A stretch of 64,000 bases of DNA from Phymorhynchus buccinoides. Lineage: Eukaryota > Mollusca > Gastropoda > Neogastropoda > Raphitomidae. Below, one piece after another: positions 1-11,004 of the stretch. Positions within the stretch are counted from its first letter, which is position 1; each line of letters starts with the position of its first letter. Location of the stretch: positions 9,054,823-9,118,822 of the forward strand of contig CM065699.1 in assembly GCA_017654935.2 (NCBI GenBank), read 5' to 3'. Both the position numbers and the translations under genes were made by a program. The notes beneath the pieces are model-generated. The model worked only from the letters and a program-made list of their open reading frames with translations. It had not been told where the DNA came from and did not search any database.

Positions 1-1956
1 GGTTTGTCTCTGGGTTGTCCCTGTATATAAACACATCAAATATTGGTGGGCATCAGGGTTTGTCTCTGGGTTGTCCCTGTATACACACATCAAATATTGG
101 TGGGCATCAGGGCTTGTCTCTGGGTTGTCCCTGTATACACACATCAAATATTGGTGGGCATCAGGGCTTGTCTCTGGGTTGTCCCTGTATAAACACATCA
201 AATATTGGTGGGCATCAGGGCTTGTCTCTGGACTGTCCCTGTATACACACATCAAATATTGGTGGGCATCAGGGCTTGTCTCTGGGTTGTCCCTGTATAA
301 ACACATCAAATATTGGTGGGCATCAGGGCTTGTCTCTGGGCTGTTCCTGTATATAAACACATCAAATATTGGTGGGCATCAGGGCTTGTCTCTGGGTTGT
401 CCCTGTATACACACATCAAATATTGGTGGGCATCAGGGCTTGTCTCTGGGTTGTCCCTGTATAAACACATCAAATATTGGTGGGCATCAGGGTTTGTCTC
501 TGGGTTGTCCCTGTATACACACATCAAATATTGGTGGGCATCAGGGCTTGTCTCTGGACTGTCCCTGTATATAAACACATCAAATATTGGTGGGCATCAG
601 GGCTTGTCTCTGGGTTGTCCCTGTATACACACATCAAATATTGGTGGGCATCAGGGCTTGTCTCTGGACTGTCCCTGTATACACACATCAAATATTGGTG
701 GGCATCAGGGCTTGTCTCTGGGCTGTTCCTGTATATAAACACATCAAATATTGGTGGGCATCAGGGCTTGTCTCTGGGTTGTCCCTGTATACACACATCA
801 AATATTGGTGGGCATCAGGGCTTGTCTCTGGACTGTCCCTGTATACACACATCAAATATTGGTGGGCATCAGGGCTTGTCTCTGGGCTGTTCCTGTATAT
901 AAACACATCAAATATTGGTGGGCATCAGGGCTTGTCTCTGGGTTGTCCCTGTATATAAACACATCAAATATTGGTGGGCATCAGGGCTTGTCTCTGGGTT
1001 GTCCCTGTATACACACATCAAATATTGGTGGGCATCAGGGTTTGTCTCTGGGTTGTCCCTGTATACACACATCAAATATTGGTGGGCAACAGGGCTTGTC
1101 TCTGGGCTGTTCCTGTATATAAACACATCAAATATTGGTGGGCATCAGGGCTTGTCTCTGGACTGTCCCTGTATACACACATCAAATATTGGTGGGCATC
1201 AGGGCTTGTCTCTGGACTGTCCCTGTATATAAACACATCAAATATTGGTGGGCATCAGGGCTTGTCTCTGGGTTGTCCCTGTATACACACATCAAATTTT
1301 GGTGGGCATCAGGGCTTGTCTCTCGACTGTCCCTGTATATAAACACATCAAATATTGGTGGGCATCAGGGCTTGTCTCTGGGCTGTCCCTGTATATAAAC
1401 ACATCAAATATTGGTGGGCATCAGGGCTTGTCTCTGGGCTGTTCCTGTATATAAACACATCAAATATTGGTGGGCATCAGGGCTTGTCTCTGGACTGTCC
1501 CTGTATACACACATCAAATATTGGTGGGCATCAGGGCTTGTCTCTGGACTGTTCCTGTATACACACATCAAATATTGGTGGGCATCAGGGCTTGTCTCTG
1601 GACTGTCCCTGTATATAAACACATCAAATATTGGTGGGCATCAGGGCTTGTCTCTGGGCTGTTCCTGTATACACACATCAAATATTGGTGGGCATCAGGG
1701 CTTGTCTCTGGACTGTTCCTGTATACACACATCAAATATTGGTGGGCATCAGGGCTTGTCTCTGGGCTGTTCCTGTATACACACATCAAATATTGGTGGG
1801 CATCAGGGCTTGTCTCTGGGCTGTTCCTGTATACACACATCAAATATTGGTGGGCATCAGGGCTTGTCTCTGGACTGTCCCTGTATACACACATCAAATA
1901 TTGGTGGGCATCAGGGCTTGTCTCTGGGCTGTTCCTGTATACACACATCAAATATT
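1..1956. repeat. 54/56-bp minisatellite array
   Basis: About 36 head-to-tail copies of a 54-bp unit with the core GGTGGGCATCAGGGCTTGTC. A 2-bp length variant (CTGTATATAAAC instead of CTGTATACAC) makes 56-bp units. The array runs off the left edge and stops abruptly at about 1956 inside a unit. The 54-bp unit is a multiple of three, so several frames stay open; these frames are by-products and not genes. Point variants (GGTT/GACT/GGCT before GT[C/T]CCTG) recur in blocks, as expected from unequal exchange. Confidence 0.97.
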
Positions 1957-2159
1957 AACTCAAAAAATGGCACTGCACCCATTACACTAAGCTACGAACC
2001 TAGAAATCGCGTGATTTTGAATTATTTAAAAATCTCAACAAATCACTCCTGCCGTATGATACACACAAACAAACCAGGCATAAACGAAAAGAGAAATGAA
2101 AGAGGATTACAGGTTTTTACTTCAGGTTTAGATATCATATAGGGAAATGGCAGCTCAGA

Positions 2160-2480
2160 CTTTTTATAGAAAGACATTGGGTGAGCAGGGGGTGTAGGCA
2201 CACCTGGAAAACCTAGCTATCAATTTGGCCATACTAGGCAGCAGGATTTCTCCATGCTCTTACCGACTTTCAACTGCTGTGGGAATTTTACATGCGTAAA
2301 GCGCACGGGTCAGACTAGTTTTAAGTCCCCATCCGAAGGACTCGACATTCAGTTCGATTTCCCTGTCAAACTAGAAAGAAAGGGCGAGGCTGGGATTTGA
2401 ACCCGGGTCACTCACGCTGCAGTCACGCATTACATTTGGCAGGTGAACGTCTTAACCACTCTGCCACCTTTCTCCCTGAA
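2160..2480 (-). mobile_element. tRNA-derived SINE, copy 1
   Basis: Read on the minus strand, the element begins with a tRNA-like head. It has a box A-like TGGCAGAGTGGTTAAG (2451-2466) and a box B-like GGGTTCAAATCCC (about 2392-2404), about 45 bases apart as in a Ser/Leu-type tRNA. A non-tRNA body follows. A second copy with the same body and head lies at 42200-42510. Shared body motifs include TTTAAGTCCCCATCCGAAGG and ACCTAGCTATCAATTTGG. Two diverged copies plus the tRNA-like head indicate a SINE and not a functional tRNA gene. Confidence 0.82.
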
Positions 2481-3079
2481 AGGGAATATGTACACATTTA
2501 GCTAAATATAAATAAAATACATATATATCATGAAATAACAATTTACAATCAGATCGCATAAAAAAATCAATCTTCAATTTACGTATAAACAAGTTTCACA
2601 TTCACATTGACCGCAAAAGTTGGCTTTCACCCAATGCTTTCTAACCACACCCACATGCTCACCTGGTAGCAAGACCTTGAATGCTGCACAACCAGGACAA
2701 GGCATTGTAGTCCACCACTGGAGTTTTGGTGATAGGAGGCACTGCACACACAATGCATAGAATTTAAGGAATAAATTGACACACTTTGATCTTTAGCATA
2801 ACTGTCTGGATTCAGGATTCAGGATACATTAGGGATGTTGTGTCGAGCACTAGCCCTATCTGGCCTTTGAATGTTCCATCATTTTGCAAAAATATGTGTA
2901 AGGTCATATTTAAGGTCGTATGTAATTGCTCAGTCTTTTGTGACGATCTTATTTGCCATAGCCTGTGTCAGACTTATAATCAATTTGTCTTGCTGTGGAA
3001 AAGGTCGAATGATAATATTGAGCCCTGGCTTAATTTAGTTGAAAAGATACAGTGATTGTGATAGAAATTCACTCCAGGC
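2481..3079. other. No gene recognised
   Basis: AT-rich sequence without convincing exons, RNA genes or terminal repeats. The open frame at 2786-3055 has no recognisable motif or codon bias and is probably chance. Confidence 0.6.
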
Positions 3080-3600
3080 TTCAGCACCACCTGAAGTGGA
3101 CCAACGCCCCAGACCCTGTAGGAGAGCCAGCATCAGCAGGGCTCTCAGCCACATTCCAGCAATGAAACCCTGAACAAATGCCCCCACCCCAGACCCTTCA
3201 TCCCCATCCCCAATTGTCTTTTTTACCCCAGTAGTTAGGGATTTGTTTGTTTGTCTTAGTTTGTCCATTTGGTTGGGGCCTGGGCACTGCCTTATGGAGT
3301 GTCTAGGGTCGGCTAGTTCCCAGCTTCCTGGGGGCGAACGTGAAAATTAGTAGCTGCTGGCAGCTCCCTGTAAATATCCCTATCCCAGTCCAGAAATAGG
3401 ATTTTTTAAATTTTGTTTGCTGCATTTTGTATTTTTCTACTGGACCCAAGTAAAATCAAGTAGACTATGTGTGATAGCTGATTTCTGTCTTTGCTTTTCT
3501 TTTCTTTCTCTTCTCCTTCTTTTTCTTTGGTCACCCCCTAAAGTATGTGCATTTACTTCTATAAAAAGAAGCTGGCCACCACCACAGAAGAATAAATAAT
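3080..3600 (+). mobile_element. Dispersed repeat R2, copy 1
   Basis: This stretch is closely shared with 49205-49645. Both contain ATGGAGTGTCTAGGGTCGGC, AAAATTAGTAGCTG and CAGCTCCCTGTA, then a 3' module TGGTCACCCCCTAAAG...GGTCACCACCACAGAAGAA. The 3' module also occurs alone at 27752-27853. The ending in an A- or GAA-rich tail is typical of a retroposed element. No protein domain is recognisable, so it may be a SINE or a LINE 3' end. Confidence 0.72.
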
Positions 3601-3841
3601 AACAATATTGAAAACCAGTCCCATCAGCGACAATAACCACCCCCACTCCAAACAACAGGTGCCAAAACCAGTCACAAGAAAACAAAAACCAGTGAAAACC
3701 ACAAAATCAAAACCACTGTAAAAACAATTATTTGTCTTAGCAAAAAATGATCAGTCCTAGTCACTGACAGATCACATTTTGTTTTAGTATGTTGGTCTTG
3801 CAATCAGTATTTTACCGATATTTACCAGTAAACGCGATCAC

Positions 3842-4092
3842 TTAACCCATTCACTGCCTCATGACGGATATTTCCGTCATTATTTCTTGTAGGATTGTCC
3901 CACTGAAAGCCTCCATACAGGGATGTACCACTGAATTCATATTTTTAATACTTTTGAATGGTTAGGGTGTTCATTTATCTTTAAAAGTAGCATAGATTTG
4001 GCAAATTTTAATTATTCAACAGCTAGATTTTTATTTATTTTATAAATACCCTCTCTATGAATTCAAAATGGCTGTGACAGTGAAGGGGTTAA
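3842..4092. mobile_element. piggyBac-type MITE, copy 1
   Basis: A 243-bp element (3846-4088) is flanked by TTAA on both sides (3842-3845 and 4089-4092). Its inverted ends are CCCATTCACTGCC on the left and, read inward from the right, CCCCTTCACTGTC. A TTAA target duplication with ends starting CCC is the hallmark of piggyBac elements. There is no transposase inside. Related copies lie at 39099-39330, 41395-41603 and 51467-51704. Confidence 0.8.
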
Positions 4093-4261
4093 GATATCCA
4101 TGAAAAACTCCAATATAACCATCACCACACCCCTTCCATGTCCCCCATCCCCTACCTCTCAAACAGTGAAACAGAAATGGGTTTTTTCAGTTTCTGATTT
4201 TGTGCTTTGATTTGGTAGCAATTAATGATACAAGTTTATTAAAAAATAATAAATCACTTAC

Positions 4262-4340
4262 GTTTACTGCGTGGGTCGTTTGTTTCTTTGATGTTCCATG
4301 TGTACTTTTTGCCTTTCTTTTGTGCTGGCACTAGAGCCAT
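4262..4340 (-). CDS. First coding exon of unrecognised gene (minus strand)
   Basis: On the minus strand an ATG (4340-4338) opens a 26-codon frame that begins MALVPAQKKGKKYTWN and ends NDPRSK. It runs into a consensus splice donor, AAAC|GTAAGTG, with the intron beginning at 4261. The exon therefore ends in phase 1. The basic, lysine-rich start and the strong donor make it credible despite its length. I do not recognise the family. Upstream on the same strand lie an AACATGGCGGCC motif and a CCAAT box, and the gene is head-to-head with the Rab2 exon about 720 bp away. Later exons should lie to the left; none was recognised in 1-4261, so they are probably outside the window. Confidence 0.6.
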
Positions 4341-4411
4341 CGTGGCCACAAAGTCAGTTCCTTAGAAATAAAACATTGATCTTTCATGTCACAGCAAATC
4401 AATGAACCCAC

Positions 4412-4448
4412 TCAGTTGGCCGCCATGTTGTTTGTGCCGTGTCCAATG
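4412..4448 (-). promoter_or_regulatory. Promoter-proximal motifs of the minus-strand gene
   Basis: Read on the minus strand, AACATGGCGGCC (about 4429-4418) matches the YY1 initiator-type element common at housekeeping start sites. Its ATG opens a five-codon upstream frame ending in TGA (4414-4412). A CCAAT box is at 4442-4446 (plus strand). The position 75-105 bp upstream of the start codon fits a 5' UTR or core promoter. The transcription start itself is not visible. Confidence 0.5.
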
Positions 4449-4766
4449 GTGCAGTCTTGGTTGATTTTCGTTTGGGACACCGGAAAACTAAAGATAAGAA
4501 TTTAGAGTTGAACATTACCACAGAGCTTTTTGAATGCAAGAAAAATATTAAAACAAATAATTATACTTTAAGTAAAATATCATGGACACAAAAATATATA
4601 ATCATATCGATAATTAGCAATGATTTATTGAAATTAATACTAGGTAGTAAATAATAATCACCCCCCTGGCATTGATGCCGGACTGATCTCCCCTGTCTAA
4701 TAATCAATATGATAAATAAGTACCTGTCATTAAATATCTACCTCTCGCATGAGAACTGTACCCATC

Positions 4767-4795
4767 TAACCCTAACCCTAACCCTATCCCTAACC
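4767..4795. repeat. Short interstitial telomere-type repeat
   Basis: Imperfect (CCCTAA)n, about five units with one TATCCC variant. It lies between the two divergent first exons. Similar short runs recur at about 18000, 19135, 26395, 54575 and 54690, several inside foldback elements. Confidence 0.9.
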
Positions 4796-4890
4796 ACGGA
4801 AAGAACCAAAAAATAGAGCAGGAGGGTGTAAATCTACATATTTGCCGATAAATCGATGTACAAGTCCATAAATCCATAATCCGTAAAATT

Positions 4891-5018
4891 CACAATGGCG
4901 GACAAACAAACGATTCTGATTGGCTACGCTAGGACTACTTCCGGCTAGGACTACTTATCTCATAGAGGTAAAAATACACCGCCACAGTTTACTTCCGAGT
5001 TCAAGTACTGTGACGTCA
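4891..5018 (+). promoter_or_regulatory. Rab2 promoter region
   Basis: Clustered housekeeping-type elements lie just upstream of the Rab2 start codon: a YY1-like ACAATGGCGGAC (4892-4903), an inverted CCAAT box GATTGG (4918-4923), an ETS-type ACTTCCGG (4937-4944), a second ACTTCCG (4991-4997) and a perfect CRE palindrome TGACGTCA (5011-5018). The CRE is 40 bp upstream of the ATG. A short upstream frame starts at 4895 and ends before 4950. The mirrored ATGGCGG motif at 4418-4429 suggests a bidirectional promoter. These are motif matches only. Confidence 0.6.
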
Positions 5019-5058
5019 GGTGGCGTTGACATCATCAACATCTTACCTTACAGTCAAA

Positions 5059-5104
5059 ATGTCTTACGCTTATTTATTCAAGTATATTATCATCGGAGAC
5101 ACAG
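5059..5104 (+). CDS. RAB2: Rab2 small GTPase, exon 1 only
   Basis: The ATG at 5059 encodes MSYAYLFKYIIIGDTG, which matches the strongly conserved N-terminus of animal Rab2. Rab2 is the ER-Golgi, Golgi and late-endosome GTPase. The IIIGDTG segment is the first half of the P-loop (GDTGVGKS). The exon stops in phase 1 at ACAG|GTACGG, inside the P-loop, which is where I expect the first intron of animal Rab2 genes. A P-loop cut in half cannot function, so at least one more exon is needed. I found no exon encoding the remaining P-loop, switch I (FQPVHDLTIG-like) or the WDTAGQE block in this window. It may lie in the N gap or beyond, or this may be an orphaned first exon. The identity of the exon is well supported; the completeness of the gene is not. 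Confidence 0.85.
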
Positions 5105-5579
5105 GTACGGACGTACGATTGAAGGACCACTATGTAATGGTACTGGGACAGTTGTGCTCATTGCTTCGATTATGTGATCTTGTGGATGCGTTGGCAGTGG
5201 CTGACGAATTTATTTTGGATGACGGGGAAGGAGATTTAAAAAAGAGTTACTGCGTACTTATAATCTCTGATGTTTTGGTTCTGTCACGTCTATTGGGTTT
5301 TAGGGCTTTATTTCTGCTGTTTGTTCTAGGATTCTAGCCCAACATTTTACTTCAAAGGTACTGAAATTAAGCATCTTCTGTGCTGTGTACATCAATTATT
5401 TTCAATACTACTTGTACTTTACTAGCAGACCATTTCGTTTCTTTCTTTCTGATTCGCTTCAGTGATTGGGGATGTTTATTATGCCCCACACACAGTCGTG
5501 ACAATGTCTTTATTTAGACTGTTCACACACACATGGCTTGCCAGCCTAAGTTTAAAATTTGACACTACAATCAGAATCC
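5105..5579. other. Presumed Rab2 intron 1 start; nothing else recognised
   Basis: Follows the Rab2 donor. The frame reads through the donor for 230 bases (to 5337), but the translation no longer resembles a GTPase, as expected for intron. No other feature seen. Confidence 0.55.
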
Positions 5580-6622
5580 TTGTAATTTCTCCCTCTGGGC
5601 CCAGTACTTTTTACAGTTTTTATAAATGATCTCCCAGAAGACATACATATGATACAAAGTGCATGCAAGATATTTGCAGATGATACTAAAGTGTATAATC
5701 GTTCCCAAAATTCAGATGTACTGCAAAACGATATTAACAGACTCGTAGAATGGTCAGAGAAGTGGAATTTATATTTTAACGCAGGAAAATGCAAGGTTAT
5801 GCACGTGGGGTACAATAATCCAAGTAACGGATATGAAATTACTCATGGCTCATCTAAGCATGTTTTAGATACTTGTACAGAGGAGAAGGACCTAGGGGTT
5901 ATATTTGATTCAAAACTCAAATTTGATAAGCACATCACAACAGCGATAAATAAAGCCAGTAGGATGCTGGGCTTGATCAGAAGGAGTTTTAAAAACTTAA
6001 ATAAAGAGGTGTTCATAAATCTTTACAAATATTTAATACGGCCTCATCTTGAGTATGGCAATATAATTTGGAATGCCTTTCTTAAACGACAGTCCAGTGC
6101 AATTGAGAAGGTACAGAGAAGAGCAACCAAACTGATAAAATCCATGAAAAATTTGGATTATGAGGACAGGCTAAGTAAATTAGACTTGCCATCTTTAAAA
6201 TACAGAAGACTAAGGGGAGATTTGATAAATGTTTACAAGATTCTTCAAGGCACTGACAATACTAACAAAGGCTTGTTTCACTTGTCTAACGAAATAAGAA
6301 CCCGTAATAGTGAACTTAAGATCCTAACCAGGTACAGCAGAACTAACATTAGAAAAAACTTTTTTTTTCTAACAGAGTCACCCAATATTGGAACAACCTC
6401 CCTGCACATACTAAACTGGCCTCAGATACTAACAAATTCAAAAACCTAGACAGTGATCCAAAAATTGCCCTGTTAAAGTACATCCATGATTAGTGCATCA
6501 ATATGGATGCTAAAAACCGCCACAGCAATTGCCAAACTCTAACCAAAAGGAAGGACGCATTGAGAGGCTGCAAGGCCTGGTCGTCCAAATACCTGACCTG
6601 ACCTGACCTGCCTGACCTGACC
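5580..6622 (+). pseudogene. 5'-truncated CR1/Jockey-type LINE, reverse transcriptase C-terminal half
   Basis: The reading frame is open from about 5585 to 6449. It begins with the reverse transcriptase segment LGPVLFTVFINDLPEDI, followed by the catalytic FADDT motif (residues about 14-18 from the first ATG at 5649). Then come the palm-to-thumb blocks WNLYFNAGKCKVMHVG, KDLGVIFDSKLKFDKHI, LIRPHLEYGNIIW and VQRRATKL. These are typical of CR1/Jockey-group non-LTR elements. The endonuclease and N-terminal RT are missing. The 3' end carries a (TGACC)n-type tail at about 6590-6622, consistent with target-primed insertion. The last 30 residues look frameshifted at a T9 run (6360-6368). Related minus-strand fragments lie at 57300-57850 and 55185-56215. 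Confidence 0.88.
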
Positions 6623-6654
6623 TTGTATTATTTACTCAAAAGTACATGTATTCA

Positions 6655-6745
6655 AACATACACACACACACACACACACATGCACACACATACACACACA
6701 CACACACACACAAGCACACAGAGTAACTCGCACACATTCACACAC
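6655..6745. repeat. (CA)n microsatellite
   Basis: Interrupted CA repeat directly downstream of the LINE tail. Confidence 0.9.
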
Positions 6746-6839
6746 ATGCAACAGAGAGAGAAAGAGAGCACACTGTATAGTGCAGACCTGTCTTCCTCAA
6801 AATTGAACTAATACTAATAGTATTCCATGAAGTAAATTA

Positions 6840-7195
6840 TAGTATTCTATGACAAAAAAAAGAGTATTTTTCTTATTTTGAAGAAGCTGGAGTTTGTGAT
6901 GAAATACTGATATAAATCCAAACGCCACTCAGTTCTCTTTTTGTGTGTGAATATTTTTATACTTTAACTTATAAGCACACACAGTCTTATTACACTATCA
7001 CAACATAGAAATAGAATTACAACTTCCAATAAAGATTAGTGCTTTGGAATTTATTTCGATTTTTATGCCCTTCGGATGAGACATGCCTCTCCCACCATGA
7101 GCACAACTGAAATCTGATTTGTACAAATTTTGGGGGAGAAGGGTGAAAAGCTTTTTTTAATGAAAGAGCTAGAGACAGGGGGGGGGGGGGGGGGG
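6840..7195. other. No gene recognised
   Basis: AT-rich sequence ending in a G run at about 7177-7195 that abuts the left arm of the long inverted repeat. Confidence 0.6.
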
Positions 7196-8384
7196 ATTTT
7201 TAAAAAATGAGATTTGAATCAGAGAGAGAGAGCACTGTGCTCTAATCAAAGTCCTTACTTTACAACTGCCGCGTTCAAAAGTTGTGACTTTCACCGATTC
7301 AGCGATCATACCACGGCTCTAATCATTGATGTAATCGTCCTCTTCCTTGAAACACAACCATGCCTTTCGAAAGGCGCTGTTGACTGTTGTTGCGTCATGC
7401 TCAGTTCGTTTTGCTAGGCACAGTTCTGATATGGTCGTCACATCGCCGCGTAATCGGGCAGCTTAGCGAGTTCCGTTTCTTCTTCTTTCTCCTCATTTCT
7501 TTCTTTCTTTCGTTTTTCTGTAATTGCGCAAGTATTCTTCGTTGATGCACCACGAAACCAAATAAATTTGCATTGGTTTTTTTATCTCACTGCGCCTTGC
7601 TGCCGGAAATCACATTGTGGACTAACAATTTGTGTGATTGGACAAAGCCAAAGTCCTCGGCCAATCAAAAATGCTGGCAGAAAGGATACTCGGTTATTCA
7701 GTATTGAGAAGACTATAAGCACAGCAGCCGCGATTCCACGCTTGTTAAGTAAAAGCACATTCGTTTTTGATATTTCTTCGTATGAGTTGGCGAATTTCGT
7801 ATTTTTGTCGTATTCAGCGTATTATCGTATTTCGCAGTCAAAATTCGTAAAATACGCCTACAAATCGTAGGGTAGACAGGTCTGTATAGTGCATAGTGTA
7901 TGTGGCGTGTGCCCAGCATTTATTGATTTAATCAATATCATCAGTCAGTCATGAATGCTCTGTGTACAGATGGTCTACACTATGTTTATTATTGATTGAT
8001 TATGTTTAGCTTGTGTAGTAACATCTCATGTATTAGATTCTGTGTGGCCATGTAAGTGTACTCTGTGGATATTTATTAATATGATGTTATAAATAATACT
8101 TACATCGTTGACTCCTATAATGAATTAGGAGTTAGAACAGCATAACTATAAGAATTAATTATCTACAGAATTGAAAGCCCATACGTTAGGTATGATTACA
8201 AGTTTCTACAGCTTATGTGAATGGTTATACGGCTGGAAGTTAGAAGGCTTAGCCTTTTATTATGGCTTTTAATGCTCCAGCCTTGTATATAGTTGTAGAG
8301 AATAATTTGCTTTTAAAAAAATAAAAATCATCAAAGTTGAAGCAATTTGTTGTAAGACTAAGAGGGGGTGGCTGCTTGCAAATA
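7196..8384 (+). repeat. Long inverted repeat, left arm
   Basis: About 1.2 kb that is the reverse complement of 9073-10282, with only scattered substitutions and small indels. Matching outer ends: AAAAAATGAGATTTGAA on the left is mirrored by TTCAAATCTCATTTTTT on the right. Matching inner ends: GCTTGCAAATACAGTGG against its complement at 9067-9082. Apparent reading frames recur in mirror image in both arms and no domain is recognisable, so these are shadows of the palindrome. Confidence 0.95.
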
Positions 8385-9072
8385 CAGTGGATTCCTGTTA
8401 ACTCAAAAACAGATTAACTCAAAAACACTGGATAACTCACAATAATTTTCTGGTCCCAGTTTAATCATCTTTAAGTTTATGCTAAAACTAGTATACTAAG
8501 TAAAAGGTCTTTTTAACTCAAAATATTGGCTGTCTCAAAATGAAATTTTCATTTTCTGTCTCTCCAATTTTGACTTAAACGATTTTCACTGTAAAGACTT
8601 AAACTGCCCTTACGTCTTTAAAAACATCATTATAACAATATAACTTTTATAAGTATAACCTTTACATAGAGTACAATATGAACACATCTCTGCTCATCTT
8701 CAGTTCCTTAATTTTATTTTATTTTTAGTTTGACTTGAATTATACACTACAGTTAGGTTTGTGTGTGTGGTGTTTGCACAGCCACCTCCTTTTTAATTTA
8801 GTATCAACACAATCAGTATCAGTATATCAGTATCATTCTACATTTAGTACTACTAGTAGTATTACTATTAGTCTCAAAAGATTGAATAGAACTGGATCAG
8901 GAATAAATATGTGTTTTGTCATTTTGTGTGTATAATAATAATAATAATAGTGAATCATTTATATAGCGCACTCCTCCACCAAATGTGGAGCTGTATGCGC
9001 TTAACAACAAAATTAAAAAGCAAGAAATTCAATAACAAAACAAATAATCGCTGAGTTTACAGGAATCCACTG
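8385..9072. mobile_element. CAGTGG-ended non-autonomous element at the palindrome centre
   Basis: A 688-bp segment with inverted ends CAGTGGATTCCTGT / ACAGGAATCCACTG, flanked by TA on both sides (8383-8384 and 9073-9074). This matches the pogo/Tc1-mariner style of ends and target duplication. No transposase is visible. A nested (AAT)n-GCGC repeat fragment sits at 8937-9015 (TATATAGCGCACTCC). Other CAGTGGA-ended elements lie at 31876, 34680 and 45117. Confidence 0.68.
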
Positions 9073-10282
9073 TATTTGCACAAGCAGCCACCCCCTCTTA
9101 GTCTTACAACAAATTGCTTCAACTTTGATGATTTTTAATTTTTTTAAAGCAAATTATTCTCTACAACTATATACAAGGCTGGAGCATTAAAAGCCATAAT
9201 AAAAGGCTAAGCCTTCTAACTTCCCCAGCCGTATAACCATTCACATAAGCTGTAGAAACTTGTAATCATACCTAACGTATGGGCTTTCAATTCTGTAGAT
9301 AATTAATTCTTATAGTTATGCTGTTCTAACTCCTAATTCATTATAGGAGTCAACGATGTAAGTATTATTTATAACATCATATTAATAAATATCCACAGAG
9401 TACACTTACATGGCCACACAGAATCTAATACATGAGATGTTACTACACAAGCTAAACATAATCAATCAATAATAAACATAGTGTAGACCATCTGTACACA
9501 GAGCATTCATGACTGACTGATGATATTGATTAAATCAATAAATGCTGGGCACACGCCACATACACTATGCACTATACAGACCTGTCTACCCTACGATTTG
9601 TAGGCGTATTTTACGAATTTTGACTGCGAAATACGATAATACGCTGAATACGACAAAAATACGAAATTCGCCAACTCATACGAAGAAATATCAAAAACGA
9701 ATGTGCTTTTACCTTAACAAGCGTGGAATCGCGGCTGCTGTGCTTATAGTCTTCTCAATACTGAATAACCGAGTATCCTTTCTGCCAGCATTTTTGATTG
9801 GCCGAGGACTTTGGCTTTGTCCAATCACACAAATTGTTAGTCCACAATGTGTTTTCCGGGCAGCAGCAAAGGCGCAGTGAGGATAAAAAAACCAATGCAA
9901 ATTTATTTGGTTTCGTGGTCGGCATCAACGAAGAATACTTGCGCAATGTATACAGAAAAACTGAAAGAAAGAAAGAAATGAGGAAGAAGAAGAAACGGAA
10001 CTCGCTAAGCTGCCCGATTACGCGGCGATGTGACGACCAGCACATCAGAACTGTGCCTAGCAAAACTTGAACTGAGTCATGACGCAACAACAGTCAACAG
10101 CGCCTTTCGAAAGGCATGGTTGTGTTTCAAGGAAGAGGACGATTACATCAATGATTAGAGCCGTGGTATGATCGCTGAATCGGTGAAAGTCACGAAAGCT
10201 ACTGAACGCGGCAGTTGTAAAGTAAGGACTTGATTCGAGCACAGGGCTCTCTCTCTCTGATTTCAAATCTCATTTTTTAAAA
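9073..10282 (-). repeat. Long inverted repeat, right arm
   Basis: Mirror copy of 7196-8384. The right arm differs by small indels, for example GCCTTTGCTGCTGCCC against GCCTTGCTGCC on the left. The arms have therefore diverged slightly and are not a trivial duplicated read. A degenerate A-rich tract follows. Confidence 0.95.
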
Positions 10283-10338
10283 AAAATAAAAAATCTTAAA
10301 AAAAAAAAAACATTATAATTAAAAAAAAAATAAAAAAA

Positions 10339-10369
<31 letters not shown>

Positions 10370-10504
10370 AAAAAAATTCTGATGAAAATTAATAATTGAA
10401 TTAAAAAAAAATCTTTCCCTTGACCGCGCCCCCGCGTTGCCAATTCCAAAGTGGGGCGCTTCTCCTCCTCGATCGTTATGAGGTCACTGGAGGCGGCAAG
10501 GACT
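10283..10504. other. A-rich tract and short GC-rich segment before the gap
   Basis: 10283-10410 is almost only A and T. 10415-10504 is GC-richer unique sequence that runs into the N block. No gene can be called. Confidence 0.6.
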
Positions 10505-11004
10505 NNNNNNNNNNNNNNNNNNNNNNNNNNNNNNNNNNNNNNNNNNNNNNNNNNNNNNNNNNNNNNNNNNNNNNNNNNNNNNNNNNNNNNNNNNNNNNNN
10601 NNNNNNNNNNNNNNNNNNNNNNNNNNNNNNNNNNNNNNNNNNNNNNNNNNNNNNNNNNNNNNNNNNNNNNNNNNNNNNNNNNNNNNNNNNNNNNNNNNNN
10701 NNNNNNNNNNNNNNNNNNNNNNNNNNNNNNNNNNNNNNNNNNNNNNNNNNNNNNNNNNNNNNNNNNNNNNNNNNNNNNNNNNNNNNNNNNNNNNNNNNNN
10801 NNNNNNNNNNNNNNNNNNNNNNNNNNNNNNNNNNNNNNNNNNNNNNNNNNNNNNNNNNNNNNNNNNNNNNNNNNNNNNNNNNNNNNNNNNNNNNNNNNNN
10901 NNNNNNNNNNNNNNNNNNNNNNNNNNNNNNNNNNNNNNNNNNNNNNNNNNNNNNNNNNNNNNNNNNNNNNNNNNNNNNNNNNNNNNNNNNNNNNNNNNNN
11001 NNNN
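10505..11004. other. Assembly gap of 500 N
   Basis: Exactly 500 N, a round number, so probably a fixed-size scaffold gap of unknown true length. Reading frames drawn through it are meaningless. Confidence 0.99.

Noticed and set aside
1..1956. Regularly spaced repeats resembling a CRISPR array
   Set aside because: The units are contiguous 54/56-bp copies without unique spacers, in a eukaryotic intron-bearing context. It is a minisatellite.
2380..2470. Functional tRNA gene
   Set aside because: Box A and box B are present, but the arms do not pair into a full cloverleaf and the sequence continues into a body shared with 42200-42510. It is a SINE head.
7568..7919. Mirror-image open frames in the inverted repeat arms
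   Set aside because: They reflect the palindrome, and neither strand shows a domain or coding bias.
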